The notes under the pieces are model-generated. The model was given only the letters and a program-made list of their open reading frames with translations, ran no database searches and was not told where the DNA came from. DNA of 64,000 bases, from contig JAPEIS010000004.1 in assembly GCA_029531795.1 (NCBI GenBank), forward strand, positions 1,116,001 to 1,180,000, written 5' to 3'. The stretch comes from Sclerotinia nivalis (Eukaryota; Ascomycota; Leotiomycetes; Helotiales; Sclerotiniaceae). Positions 44,702 to 56,581 of the stretch are shown one piece after another. Position numbers and translations under genes: made by a program. The stretch's first letter is position 1; every line of letters begins with the position of its first letter.

Positions 44702-47605
44702 CTAAGCATGGAATATCGGCATCCTGTCTGGAACTGGTTCTAGACTGACCATCTCTGCAAACGTCATACCATCCCGTCGCACATTAAGTTCTAATGTAAG
44801 TTGGTAATCCGGCAACCTACTTTCAATCAATGCTTTATACAGTGGACCCGCTTCTCGAATTTTTTCCATAATATCATTCGGCTTATGTTTAATCCGAAAG
44901 AGGATTCTTTCGAAATATTTCTTACGACTAGTATCCGTCAATCTTTCCAGCTCTGAGGTGGATTCGCCACAAGCACACACAGCAACTTCACGGTATGAAT
45001 CACCTGAGAATGGAAGTTGGTTAATCAGGTCCACCCAAAACGAGCATCTCCTGGCGTACGTGCTTGCTGCTTTGAACTCCCTATCTTGTTCCTCGAAGGT
45101 GCCTTTCAATTTCAACATTTTTTTCATCTCCACTATATATGCACCTCTACGACGCGGAAGTTTTCCCTTAGCTTCAAACCATCGACGGGCAAAATTGAAC
45201 CGTGTATATCTTTGAAAGATAGTTTGTGGAGTGAGCTCCTCGGGGCGAATATTACTCCATAATGTTGCAAGAGAATCATGTTCGCGTTGACTCTGGTCCC
45301 GACTTCTATATGCGATGATAGCAGCTCTAAGATTTTCAACCAATGCTTCTTGTGAAGCAAAGTTATCAGCTGCTAAAAGCGCTTGGCTAAAGTCCTCAGG
45401 ATCTTCTTTCCTTTGCCGCTTCCTTCTCGTAGCAACATCACCTTGTCGTCCGTTATCTTGGTACAGGCGATTGCCTAAGGGAACGTTCGTAACATCCGGC
45501 AGTATAGGGACAAAAGAGGATGAATGCTTTTGAGCCAGGTTTCTGGATATCACCTTCTGTGTTGCCAATTTCTTTCCTTTTTTATCTTCTGGAGAAGTGG
45601 AAGTTTGAAAGCTCCTTTCTGAAGCCACTTGTGGATTTTCGGAAGACTCATTTTCGAATTTGAGTTCGAGTTTTCCTTCATGATCTTGCGATTCCATAAG
45701 GAAGTCGGGATTTTCTTGACCGGTAGCTTCCCCCAAATTGGGCACATTAAACGAGTGCGACTCTATCACATGTTTTTCGCTTTCTACTGCTGCTACTATT
45801 TTGGGCTCTGGCGTATACAGATCTCCTCTTATATCTCCTTCATCTTCCATTACCATTGAGGCGAGTTCAAATTGATATGTATCTCCTCGATTTCCTTCAT
45901 CTTTTTCGAATGAATTTATTATAGACTGATATGCTTCTTCAGTCGAATCTCTTTTACCATTCAAGTCGACTGGAGGCTGGTGTACATCTTCGGTCGAATG
46001 GGTTTCATTATCCTTTTCTATCGAGTCGATTGGAGGCTGGTGTACATCTTCGGTCAAATGGTTTTCATTATCCATTTCCATTGAATCGACTGGAGGCTGG
46101 TGTACATCTTCGGTCAAATGGTTTTCACCATCCATTTCCATTGAGTCGCCTGGAGGCTGGTGTACATCTTCGGTCGAATGGGTTTCATTATCCTTTTCTA
46201 TCGAGTCGACTGGAGGTTGGTATACATCTTCGGTTGAATGGGCTTCATTATTCTTTTCTATCGAGTCGATTGGAGGCTGGTGTACATTTTTGGTTGAACG
46301 GGTTTCAATATCCTTTTCTATCAAGTTGATTAGATGCTGGTGTACATCTTCGGTCGAATGGGTTTCATTATCCTTTTCTATCGAGTCGATTGGATGCTGG
46401 TGTACATTTTTGGTTGAACGGGTTTCAATATCCTTTTCTATCAAGTTGATTAGATGCTGGTATACATTTTCGATCGAATAGGTTTCATTATCCTTTTCTA
46501 TTGAGTCGACTAAAAGCTGGTGTACATCTTCGGTCAAATGGTTTTCACCGTCCATTTCTATTGAGTCGACTGGAGGCGGCTGGTGTATATCTTTGGTCGA
46601 ACCTCCTTCAACGTCCGTTTTCATCATGTCGAAATTAGACTTTTGCACGTCTTCCGTGATGCTTTTTTCACCGTCAATTTCGAATGATTCAGTCTCAGGT
46701 GAAACCAAATTTATGACTTCACATCCTGCGCGGCCCATCTCCACACTGTAACTCACCGGCTGAGTTATGGGTGAATCTGGAAAAGTTGTTTCCCCGCTCA
46801 CTATTGAATTGTAGGTCTTCATATCTTCCAAGGATGGATCCAAATGACCAGCAATAATCTCCGCAAAAACTCTGTGGCGAGCCTTTGGCATTATATCGTC
46901 TGCCCGCTCCTGGTGGAACACAGGCCAACCCATTGCTCTCATACGCATTCCCATCAATGCAAACAAGCCGCAATCTGAGGCATTGGGCTGCTGTGCAGAT
47001 ATCTCTTCCGAAATTTTCCTCTCAATAGTAGATGGGAATGTACGATCAATCCAGCGCGTAAGGGCCAGTGGCAAAGACTGCCAGGACGGTGCTGATATGC
47101 TGAAACTATCATAATATTCAATAACCAGCACGGTTTCCGTTTCCAACCACACGCATGCGAAGGTCCAATGACTTTTCCGTTCATTTATTGGAATGATAGC
47201 TATGGTTTCAAGTAATTTCCTATAGTTGTCTTCGTTGATGAATCTTTTCAACTTTAGGTTAGGGCTCTCCAACGCGAATGAACTGGTCATATATGCATTC
47301 GGACAAGCTGTAGATATTAATTGACAATATCCTTCTATAACCTCGTCATTAAGCCATGAAGGATATTTCAAGTTTTTTAGACTTTTGGAATTTTTTATAC
47401 ATGCATTAGTATAGCGTTGGAAATGTTTGAAATTGTTCTCGAAGGTATCAGAGGCAGCACGGAGCCAATCTTCCGGGAGTTCTGGCATGTAGTATACCAT
47501 TGGTGGACTCAGGTGTATCTCATCCTTCTTGATCGGTGTTTCCTTGATTTTATCCCATATTTCCTGTAGTACTGAGATTGGCAAGATTTCAATATGAAAC
47601 ACCAT
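44702..47605 (-). CDS. Ulp1-type (C48) cysteine protease with internal repeat array
   Basis: A single-exon protein of 967 aa. Residues 90-260 form a C48 SUMO-protease-like domain: WLNDEVIEGYCQL, catalytic His in ERKSHWTFACVW, Asp in IEYYDSFS, and the Gln-Cys pair in QQPNASDCGLFALMGMRMRA. All catalytic residues are present. Family members cleave SUMO or similar modifiers. Unusually the protease domain is N-terminal and is followed by about eleven 20-residue repeats (DSIEKDNETHSTEDVHQPP-like). A basic KRQRKEDPEDF and a C-terminal helical domain (RPEELTPQTIFQRYTRFNF) follow. Ulp1-like domains also occur as passengers of DNA transposons, and whether this one is mobile cargo is unknown. Confidence 0.85.
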   Translation of the reverse strand: MVFHIEILPISVLQEIWDKIKETPIKKDEIHLSPPMVYYMPELPEDWLRAASDTFENNFKHFQRYTNACIKNSKSLKNLKYPSWLNDEVIEGYCQLISTACPNAYMTSSFALESPNLKLKRFINEDNYRKLLETIAIIPINERKSHWTFACVWLETETVLVIEYYDSFSISAPSWQSLPLALTRWIDRTFPSTIERKISEEISAQQPNASDCGLFALMGMRMRAMGWPVFHQERADDIMPKARHRVFAEIIAGHLDPSLEDMKTYNSIVSGETTFPDSPITQPVSYSVEMGRAGCEVINLVSPETESFEIDGEKSITEDVQKSNFDMMKTDVEGGSTKDIHQPPPVDSIEMDGENHLTEDVHQLLVDSIEKDNETYSIENVYQHLINLIEKDIETRSTKNVHQHPIDSIEKDNETHSTEDVHQHLINLIEKDIETRSTKNVHQPPIDSIEKNNEAHSTEDVYQPPVDSIEKDNETHSTEDVHQPPGDSMEMDGENHLTEDVHQPPVDSMEMDNENHLTEDVHQPPIDSIEKDNETHSTEDVHQPPVDLNGKRDSTEEAYQSIINSFEKDEGNRGDTYQFELASMVMEDEGDIRGDLYTPEPKIVAAVESEKHVIESHSFNVPNLGEATGQENPDFLMESQDHEGKLELKFENESSENPQVASERSFQTSTSPEDKKGKKLATQKVISRNLAQKHSSSFVPILPDVTNVPLGNRLYQDNGRQGDVATRRKRQRKEDPEDFSQALLAADNFASQEALVENLRAAIIAYRSRDQSQREHDSLATLWSNIRPEELTPQTIFQRYTRFNFARRWFEAKGKLPRRRGAYIVEMKKMLKLKGTFEEQDREFKAASTYARRCSFWVDLINQLPFSGDSYREVAVCACGESTSELERLTDTSRKKYFERILFRIKHKPNDIMEKIREAGPLYKALIESRLPDYQLTLELNVRRDGMTFAEMVSLEPVPDRMPIFHA
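45958..46620 (-). repeat. 60-bp in-frame repeat array, about 11 copies
   Basis: Each unit contains GGCTGGTGTACATCTTCGGT and ATCCTTTTCTAT-like segments on the + strand. Successive copies differ by a few substitutions, and the array sits inside the Ulp1-type gene. Confidence 0.95.
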
Positions 47606-48274
47606 GTAGATAAAGTCCTTAAGGATGGCAATGGTACTTGGGTTATATTGGCAGTTTAATAACTGATCGATACACTTGTACTGTTCAATAGCAATTAGTC
47701 TCGGTTCCTCTATACGAAAATCAACAGCCTTACTATCACGTAACTAGGTTGTTTCATTGTAATTAGGATATTGAATATTGAAAGCTTTTTTATTATAATT
47801 TTTGATGAGTAGAGAAAAGTTGACTCTTCAATTCCTAAATCTTCTACAGCAGATGAAATGCGGTACAGTAAGTGTAAAAACGGAAGTTGTTGTAGACTAG
47901 TTGGATCTGACATGCAGTGGGTGATAATGCAGGGGCTATCACCCTTCAGGGTACCCATGGCTTAATGGTATATTATATGGGTCTGCCCCAATGGGTGACC
48001 TAATTGGTCCGAGGATGGTATGGTCGGCAAGACGCACTTAATGGCAGATTGACAACTCTATTGATTCGAGTATCATGAACTAAAAATAATAAGATTTAGC
48101 AATTTCTCGTCCCGTTGCAAATGCCGGTATCTGGAAATCAAAACAAGTTACCCGTTTTCCGTCCAAGGTACAGGCATTAATGAATTTATTTAAGATAGGG
48201 CTGCTGCATAGCTTGATTGCTATCAGGACCGTTATTTCCACATTATCGGTGAAGCGTCAAAATCTTACACGAAT
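47606..48274. other. Intergenic, no gene recognised
   Basis: Promoter-side spacer between the Ulp1-type gene and the gene at 48275. No structured feature is supported. Confidence 0.5.
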
Positions 48275-49234
48275 ATGTACACGAACCGAGCACCCGGAAT
48301 AAACACTTGGATGGCATCCGCCAGGGGAAACGGGAGGAGCATACTTTGGGCTGATGACGTACTTATCGCATCCATGGTATCAACCCTCTGGCCATCAATC
48401 GAAAACAAAAGGCTTAGCTCCGATAAGCCTCGCGATGCAAAAATTGGCTGCAACAATCAATTATCCCAGGCTTTATTGAAAAGTTACGATTTCAGAACGA
48501 CCCTACTATCAATGCTCAGGCCGATGGATATTGTGGCACTCGTCATATCAACAGGTATCGAGTTGACTCATTTTGAGACTGCCAAATACATGATCCCATG
48601 GAAGCAGTTGTTTCACGATCTGAGGTGGGTTGATGAGTTGGAGGGAGAAAATTGTACGGCCACTTTATTTGGTACATCCGTCGCTGAGCTTGCCGACGCA
48701 ATTTGCAACTGGGATTACTCGTTTGATCCGTCCCGAATGAAATTCCTGGTCATTGTGGGACAATCTGGCAAAGAAATAGCAAAGCAAACGCCACACTGGA
48801 CTTCACACATTACTGAATCTTTCGACACCGCCGTAGTTTCGTACCAGGTGCCTTCATTTCAATACATCCTATCGACTTTGAGTACATCGGTGCTTCTGAA
48901 AAGCATTGATCGAGCCGAGGCATGTGTCTTATTTCTTGAAAAGGGCACTCATTTTGACTTGGACTCATCGTGGTTTGATATTTTATCTACGACGATGGGA
49001 CCACTACGCTTGTGCAGAGTCGGGTCTGGTACTTCATTCCCAGATCCAACAGAGTTGTGGCGGATTGAGTCGCAGCGTTTAAAGAACGCAAGAGTTGCTG
49101 ATGCATGCGATCTTATCCACATTTATCAACCGGTTGATCCCGCGCAATTGGAAAAGCCTTCTGCGCGTGTCTCCTGTGATGCGGGGGGAAGTATAAGTAT
49201 TGTTGTATCCGGACCACATGCTATCAATTGGTAA
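48275..49234 (+). CDS. Hypothetical protein, possible F-box-like segment
   Basis: A single-exon frame of 319 aa with balanced, protein-like composition. Residues 75-115 (LLSMLRPMDIVALVISTGIE and on to HFETAKYMIPWKQLF) resemble the divergent F-box-like motif found in many filamentous ascomycete proteins. This is a weak match from memory. No transmembrane or catalytic motif is seen. The region after 115 contains alternating hydrophobic strands (FLVIVGQSG, ACVLFLEKG). Function unknown. Confidence 0.6.
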   Translation: MYTNRAPGINTWMASARGNGRSILWADDVLIASMVSTLWPSIENKRLSSDKPRDAKIGCNNQLSQALLKSYDFRTTLLSMLRPMDIVALVISTGIELTHFETAKYMIPWKQLFHDLRWVDELEGENCTATLFGTSVAELADAICNWDYSFDPSRMKFLVIVGQSGKEIAKQTPHWTSHITESFDTAVVSYQVPSFQYILSTLSTSVLLKSIDRAEACVLFLEKGTHFDLDSSWFDILSTTMGPLRLCRVGSGTSFPDPTELWRIESQRLKNARVADACDLIHIYQPVDPAQLEKPSARVSCDAGGSISIVVSGPHAINW

Positions 49235-49749
49235 TTTTATTTTTATAAGTTAGTTGATTGGATTCCTAAAGAGTACCTGTTTTGTTGTTTTCATTTGTAC
49301 GGGTGCTTCTATATGATTCTTTCAATATATTGTGAGGTGGTTGAAATTTCGAGGGATAGATAGTCACAGCTCGTTCGTAAGGCTGCGCCCTCCTCATTCA
49401 AATAATCAATTGTCTTCCACTAGTATTTTCTGTATATCATTCGCTTGCAGCTCAACCCGTTGTTCATTCTACTAGCTCTACTATTTGAATCCTCTACAAT
49501 GTAATCCATCCAGTTGTCCCCCTCCCTTGGTAAAGTGCTGCCAAGGTGAATGTTCTCGACCTCTCCAATTTTACAGTTTTACATACTTATTTTAATCGTG
49601 GAATACCTCAAACCTCTGCACTATTTTGGAACCAATTAGAAGTTTGAAAAAGCTTGAATTGCAGGCTCAGCAGCACCATAACTTCGTTTCTCTGGAACCT
49701 ATTACTAACTATACCGTCTTAAGGACATTTTACAGGAAAAGACTCAGTT
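49235..49749. other. Convergent 3' flanks, no gene recognised
   Basis: A+T-rich, with no supportable features. Confidence 0.5.
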
Positions 49750-50592
49750 TTAAACGTTCGCAACCGCTAAGACAAAAGGGAACACGATTAATCCTATACC
49801 CCCATTCCTGAACCCTCCATTCGAGATTGGTATTGCCGTACCGGTCAACTCCGAAGTTGTCGACGTGGGGTTTGTTTGGCTTCCGATCGATTGCGTATAA
49901 GAAGTGGAAAGTCCATTCAATGCGGGCGTTGGTTGGCTTTCAGTTGACTGTGTATAGGAGTTGGAAGGTCCATTCAATGCGGGCGTTGGTTGGCTTTCAG
50001 TTGACTGTGTATAGGAGTTGGAAGGTCTCTTCGTATTTATCAAAGCATTGCTTGCAGTAGGGACAGTCGAGAATGCAGATATTCTGGTATTTGAAGCCTG
50101 CACGTTGATAGAAGTTCCTGTCGCAGCTTGCAGAAATGTGCCGAACGAAATACCCGGATTTAGAGCAAAGACCATGCCTTCATTACAGTGAGAAATTGGA
50201 CGCCTTTGTGAGCAAAAGAACCACAGTGGATTGGAGCTTTTTACAGTGTATTCCACAACAAATTTGCCTGAAGTATTGCTCGGATTGAATTGTTTGAAGC
50301 CCGTATCAATTCCCCCAGTAGCATTCCATGTGCATGGATTTCGAAGTGAAGATTGCGTCAGAGTATGATTTAGTGCTAAGAATTCGAATAGAACCTTATC
50401 GCCAAGTGCCACATCAAGTCTTGGTGGATTGAAAGCGAGCCGACCTGCGGCGCCAACAATCACTGAATGTGTGCTGGTATTATGACTAGCTGTGCCTGTA
50501 GGAAATGCGCACATGGAAGTAGAAAGGCACTCTGCTCTAGGAACTTCGGGTAGTATAGCAAGTATTGTGGTGAGAAATAAATAGAAATGCAT
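49750..50592 (-). CDS. Secreted cupredoxin-like protein, probable GPI anchor
   Basis: A 280-aa extracellular protein. A signal peptide (MHFYLFLTTILAILPEVPRA) is followed by one cupredoxin fold at residues 40-150: VIVGAAGRLAFNPPRLDVAL, then GDKVLFEFLALNHTLTQSS, FFCSQRRPISHC and NEGMVFALNP. Candidate copper ligands His (NHT), Cys (FFC) and His (SHC) are present, and GMVF follows as usual in the fungal family. Residues 190-250 are Ser/Thr/Pro-rich with two exact copies of SNSYTQSTESQPTPALNG plus a third variant. The end (NGGFRNGGIGLIVFPFVLAV) is a hydrophobic GPI-attachment signal. It likely sits at the cell wall or membrane surface. Copper binding is inferred. Confidence 0.85.
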   Translation of the reverse strand: MHFYLFLTTILAILPEVPRAECLSTSMCAFPTGTASHNTSTHSVIVGAAGRLAFNPPRLDVALGDKVLFEFLALNHTLTQSSLRNPCTWNATGGIDTGFKQFNPSNTSGKFVVEYTVKSSNPLWFFCSQRRPISHCNEGMVFALNPGISFGTFLQAATGTSINVQASNTRISAFSTVPTASNALINTKRPSNSYTQSTESQPTPALNGPSNSYTQSTESQPTPALNGLSTSYTQSIGSQTNPTSTTSELTGTAIPISNGGFRNGGIGLIVFPFVLAVANV

Positions 50593-50906
50593 TTTTATTG
50601 TGTGTTATATTGTGTGAAATACGGAAGGAGTTTTTTAGGGATTGGGGAGAGATGGAAAGCTGATGGCAAATAGATATTAGCCACATACTGGCTAGTTCCC
50701 GGAAACGGAATCTCGAAACCATAATTTCCAAAACGGCTAATCTGGTTGACAATATACAGTTGACCGGAATATGCAATTATTCTTGCTATAAAAGGCATTG
50801 ATTCGAGCTGTAATTTAAATGATTCGCATAAACCACAAAGATATAAACAAACCGAGTACTCAAAACTACATATTTCCTCTTAAACAATTACTATACCATC
50901 ATCAAG
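50593..50906. other. Shared promoter region
   Basis: A 314-bp gap between divergent genes. Nothing specific is seen. Confidence 0.45.
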
Positions 50907-53724
50907 ATGGCATCTATTCGTGCTCTTCCAGCCCCACCTGTCTCTTCCGATACTGCAGGTCATATCGACGGGACTGACAAAAATGTCACCGGCACTCAAA
51001 CGATTATTCCACAACAATCAAACTCTCTTGTACCGGCAAAGATTGCATTGGCCAAGCCAAACCTTCTCAATGATGCGGACTTCGAATCAATCTCTCAGTT
51101 ACCAAATGATGAAGTACGCAACTATTGGGCTGAATTTTACAGGAGAGCTCACATGGCACAATGGCGTCAGCAGAAAGCATGGATAAAGTTTACAGAATCC
51201 ATTGGGACAAAAATAGACGCTTCTGAGTTAGAAAGACTACATGAAGAGTATATAAACGAAACTAAAAAAGACACCGACGAAATGATCAATCTCAACAATA
51301 ATATTAAGAAGCAAAACAAAGAAAAGAAAAGAGATGAACTATATGGCCAACTTGTAGCTGCGCCATTTCGTGGGCCACAGTTGGAAATTTTGGAGAAAAG
51401 GCCACCCAAAAATGAGGAGAACACAGGCGACAAAGTTGATGAAAGCGATAATGAAAGCGATGATGAAAGCGATGATGAAAGTGGTTCCTGGGACGAGGAC
51501 GCTAGCAAAGAACACTTCCAACTCGTATCTGCCAAGCTGACTTCAAGTCAAAGAGACATGATTGCTCCTCTGTGGTCATTGGCCGCAGCGTTGATGCTTC
51601 ATCGAAACGATCTCCTGCAGAATCCTGAGTATTTCAATAGGGAAAGAAATACTAATATAATGCAAATCTTGAAGAAAATGAACGGGAAGGTGAAAAAAAT
51701 GTTCAAATCCAAACATTTTCGGGGAACAACCAAGGAAACATGGGCACAGTATGAGAATTTCGGAAAAATCCACATCCCTAAAGCAACATTTCCTGCACAG
51801 CGGGTCTATAATGTAAGCAGGGAGGAACCAACGATAGGTAATCAAAATGCGGAAGATGATGAGGATGAGACAGAGCAGGAATCTGATTTTATGAGTGAGG
51901 ACGAGCCAGAGTTAGTATCCGGTATGCTGGATGCACCACCAGCGGATGTCCAAGCCCTCCGAGCTAACCTAGGTGGATGGGACGGGCCATTGACAAAATA
52001 CTTCCGGGGCCAATTGAAAAAGCCTGTTCGAGATCTTTACCAAAAGCTTATACAGCCTACCGATAGTGCTGTAGCTGCACTATATACTGGTGCAGCGGTA
52101 GAGGACACTAAAGGCCAACGTCAAAACCCTTACGAATTCGCATACTCGATAAAGAAACATCTCCATATATTGACTGTAGCCTGTCACCTATTATGGAGAA
52201 ATCCTGCATTCAAATCATTAAACAAGGGAAAATCTAGCGATCCTCCAAAACAGAATACCATAACCTTAATCCGATTGCTAATGAACGACATCGAAAATTC
52301 ATTACTTGAGGCTCAACTTCCAGGGAACTTTATGGATGCAATGATTCCCCCAACTATCAAGGATCTTCTAGAAGATAAAGATTCCGATGATCAGGATGAA
52401 AAGAGTGCACTGCCAACACGTTCGGCGGTGGCGAGCAATCAAAATGTAGATGATTCTGATGTAAGTATGAAGGACGCTCCAGGTCTAGAAACAGACGATG
52501 ATATGGAAATGATTAAACGAAATGAAAGAATGCAACAATATCAAAAAGCTCGAACCACATATTACACCGCAATTGTAGACGGAGATTATTTGTTAAGATA
52601 TATCAACGATCCAGATGCTCAGATTGAGGCAAAAAGAAAGATCGATACACTTACAGAAGAATTTCGGCGTTCCTGCACTAGGAAAGGTTTCGAAGCAGAT
52701 GACGAAGATATATTAGATGATGTAAGGCTTGAAGGGTTCATTGATACCAAAGAGCGGATAAAAAGCGCCCAAGAAGCTTACCTAAATAGCCTTAAAAACG
52801 ACGACCTTAAACTATTAGATGATCTATACAAAGAAACAGCAGACCTCGATCAAGAGCTGGCTGTTGTGGTCATAGGAGATCCTGCAGAATTCGAGGCGAA
52901 GGTTAAGGCGAGAAAGGAAAGGATAAGATTCAAACCAATAAAAGCTAAGGATTACCGTCCTAATAACGGCAGCGGTAGTGCCAGCTCCCGATTCGTCACG
53001 CCAACTGCATGGAGATCTCCGCCCGGAGTCATCATCGACAACGGTATCGAAAAGACAATTGTGGGATTTCGGCCTGTTGGTAGTGGTGAACAATTACTGC
53101 TCGAATGGCGCAACGAAGGCGCTGAACGAAATGCGTTCGAGTTGGTTGCATCAAGTGTTTACAAACATAAACGTAAAGAATACACCGGTAATAAAATGGA
53201 AATTGGGAGGAAATCTGAGCTTGAAAATTATGATTTAAGGGATTGTGGTTTTGGTGGGGTTGCTCAGGTTCGCCGTCGTGATACTACGACTTCGTACATC
53301 CGTGCGCCAGCAACTTACATTTTCATCTCTCATAAAGGCAAGGAAACGTGGTTTACTAAATCGGATATGATCGCAGTGTTTGGTGATCAAATCAAAGATG
53401 CCATAGAAGATTATAACGAAGAGGCACACCAAACACAAGTGACAGGTAACAATGCATGGAAGAACTCAAGACACAACGGATGGAAAGACTCAATTCCATT
53501 GAGTGCTGATTTTAATATACAAGACGACGACAACGACTTTGTGTAAGTTCAATTTTGGTGATGGGGTCGGTGCCCTGGCTGATATTATTCATAGTACATC
53601 GCAAAAAAGGAGACCTACAATCAGAAAGAGTGTTGTAAACTCTATGACCGCGGAGGAAAGAAAGGAGTACGAAGAGTTTAAAAAATGGAAAGAGAATGCT
53701 AGGACTCGGGCAGGAAGAGCGTAG
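50907..53724 (+). CDS. Large acidic/helical hypothetical protein, two exons
   Basis: Exon 1 is 50907-53542; the 52-nt intron has GTAAGT and GGCTGATA; exon 2 is 53595-53724. The protein is 921 aa. There is no recognised domain. It has a helical charged segment at 95-150 and several acidic tracts (for example DESDNESDDESDDESGSWDE at about 175-195 and EDDEDETEQESDF near 320). A more globular C-terminus around 690-830 contains PPGVIIDNGIEKTIVGFRP and RRRDTTTSYIRAPATYIFIS. Such acidic runs are common in nuclear or chromatin proteins, but that is only inference. The short second exon ends in a basic, helical EERKEYEEFKKWKENARTRA. It looks intact. Confidence 0.75.
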
Positions 53725-53888
53725 AGACAATAGACGTCTGCCTAGTAGAGTGTCTGAAAATTTGAATAGCGACAACGGGAAACGGTTCACGGGTGATGGA
53801 TAATAATAAATGGGATTGGTACCTTCAAAGCATATATTAGATGAGATGAATTCCAAACCGATGAACGTTCGATAGATTCATCGTGAAA

Positions 53889-54476
53889 ATGTATTCTTAT
53901 ATTAACTGGGAAATCCGAGAAGTATCAAGAATAAATCTTTTATCGGATGAACAAGTCTTGGAAGAATTAAAAGATATAATGAACGGGCACGGGTATTCTT
54001 GGTACACTATCGCTTATGGGCTTCAAGCACGACATCGTCATAAGTGTTTAAGGTTGGAACATTTCGAGCCGGGAAATATCGCATACGAATGGAATGTACT
54101 TTGCGATGAAAGACTTGCTTGGAAGTATCATGGACGACCATCATTTATGAGTGTCAAGTTCAATCGTGCATGCTTGGTTAACTTGAAAACCATCCCAAAC
54201 CGAGCAGGGTTGGGATTCGAAGGTAAATAATCATTCGATTTGTTAGGTTATCCAACTAATTTTCATTCAGCACAACAAATGACGGAAAATAATATTGATA
54301 GAAGTTTTTGTTTTCCTATTGATATGAATCTTACTGTCGGGAAGCCGGATTATGCGATTTGTGATGGACGATTTGGAGGGGGGGAGAAGGAGAGTATGAG
54401 ATTGAAATTGGGTTATTTTTACCACGAAGGGCCGCAATTCAGGGTTGATTACATACATGAACGAGTGGAGTATTGA
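53889..54476 (+). CDS. Small hypothetical protein, two exons
   Basis: Exons 53889-54222 and 54271-54476 give 179 aa. The intron carries GTAAAT and ends TTCATTCAG after a CAACTAAT branch. The sequence (MYSYINWEIREVSRINLLSD and on to SWYTIAYGLQARHRHKCLRL) is compact and lacks a signal peptide or recognisable motif. It lies in tandem with the large acidic-protein gene, only 165 bp downstream. Confidence 0.6.
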
Positions 54477-55134
54477 ATTGAGTTTATAAACGAGGAGTAG
54501 GAATCCAACGTTCGTGCACTTAGACGTAAGCCACTGCAAAGCCACAACGCCTCATGTAGCTTACGTCTTTTTTCACACATTAAGACTTTGGGAAAGAACA
54601 TAAATAATTGAGGGGAAAATTAGAACGAATATCTTGATTTTAATTCTTTAGCAAAAGCGTAAGGTCTTTATACAGTACAATCTCAGTCGTGGTGCTTGCC
54701 CCCCCGAGTTTAGCGGCCGCCGCATCAGACAACGTGCGTGCACGAGCCAGACGCCGCTTTCAACATCTATAAGAATCGCACTCCCCTTTCCTCGGTCTTC
54801 TGTCTCTTTAGTTCTCTTCCAACACCTCCTTGTTCGGTCATTCAGACTTGACTTGCGTTGTAAGTCCCCTCCCATACCGCCCCACGTCGAATCTCCACTT
54901 ACATCGGTCTTGCCGCAGCTGAAAAACGTCGACGGCATTACCCATCACAAACCACAAACCTCAATTTACTACCTTGAACTCGATACCCTTTGGCTGTTAT
55001 GATGACGATCAATCAACTGACTCTCATTCTACTGGCCGAAGTACGAAGGAGACGGTAATTCGGCTTTCCATTCTCACCAGCGCATCGTCGCGATCACCAC
55101 AACAATCACTTCAGTAACCCCAACTGCAGTACTC

Positions 55135-55425
55135 TTACCCTGGGGCCTGATTGCTTCCACTGCGATTTGGCCAATCGAAAAAATGCCTCGTTAATAGCAT
55201 GGGGTGCTCCTGCTGTCTCACTGCGGGTAGGGATAGCGTACGCGCCGAGGGAAGGATCATGGTAAGTTTCTGCACGGCGAAATGATGATGTGCGCCGTCT
55301 GCCTTGGATTAGGCTGATTCGTGATGAGAACAGCCGATTCTTACTATAGATTGCGATCTCCTGAGCATCGACGACGAAACGCTGGTTCGAGGCCTGGGTC
55401 GCTCCATGGGTATCTACAAGGGGGC
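55135..55425 (+). repeat. Copy 1 of a diverged direct duplication
   Basis: Segments such as GGCTGATTCGTGATGAGA followed by CAGCCGAT, and AAAAAATGCCTCG, recur in the same order at about 56075-56375 (GGCTGATTTATGATGAGA, CAAAAATGCCTTA). Copy 1 is richer in G+C. Confidence 0.55.
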
Positions 55426-56074
55426 AGGCCGTATGACCTCGGAACAAGTTCTATTCGGGGCGGTGGCCATCTCAGAAGGATGGACCTCATATTGAGCTGG
55501 GAAGGATTATCAGCTCAATAACCTACTTCTGGCAGGATATTGTTTGTACTGGCGCCAGAGTGAATACACGATCATCTGGGGCTGCGCAATCTCGTTTCTA
55601 CAAAGGGAAGGTTCTATTTACGTACTGAACAGGTCAGAAGAGAACATTGGAAATATGCACTCTATCACCAACGATCGAGAAATAACGCCGAGATTGGTCA
55701 ATTGTGAACATGCGGAGTGGGAATCTACAAGATAGGCGTATTCTATACTGAGAATACAAGGTTAATGACATTAGCCTGGCGATATTAGGGACGCGTCTTG
55801 CGCGAGGGGGTCTGTGTCGGGACTGAGGTGTTTGCATGATGAGAGTGCGCGGAAGCTTGTAGAGGGCAGCTCTTCTAGCGACCAGAATCAAGCTGCTACC
55901 GCGAATTCGACAAATATTGATTTCTCGCAATGGCAATCAACCAAACAATTTTAATGGCACGAGCCAAAGTACACGCCGAGGTCTACGACAAAGTCCAATT
56001 TACCTTCTTACCCATTGCATCCCCCCTCGATCATACACTCGATAGCGCTGGTGACAAGGGGCTTGTCTCGGTCT

Positions 56075-56375
56075 TTCCTGGCCCCTCATCACGCATTGCC
56101 CAATTGCAAAAATGCCTTACAATAGTGATATATCTGTTTGGTTGCTTAGCTATGTTACGAATCGCTTCATTGTAAAGCAGTACAAATCGGTCAAGCTTTC
56201 TGTATTCCAAAACGAATAATAGGCGGCGTATGCCTTAACTTGGGCTGATTTATGATGAGACAGGCCGATCTCCACCAAAGATGCTCTAGTCTTCTACGCA
56301 TTCTAAAACGAACGGCCAAACACGGGCGGTTCAAGAACTGAAGGCGCATATGGATGGATATAGGTGATTACAAGC
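56075..56375 (+). repeat. Copy 2 of a diverged direct duplication
   Basis: Matches 55135-55425 in order. Many differences appear to be C-to-T or G-to-A, as would result from RIP-type mutation (impression only, not counted). Confidence 0.5.
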
Positions 56376-56581
56376 TACCAGTATTGAGAGAAGAACAACA
56401 TCCTAACATCGCACTGTATTATGCTATTTACTACATCTTTGTTCTTCCTTGGAACTCTTTCTCACTACCCCTCATCTCAAGATATGGATCCTGTAAGCAA
56501 GTCATAATTTACCCGCGCCCCTGACAAGGCCAAGTAGGGATATCAAGTAGAACTGATGTCGTCTTCATTCTGCTTCTTACT

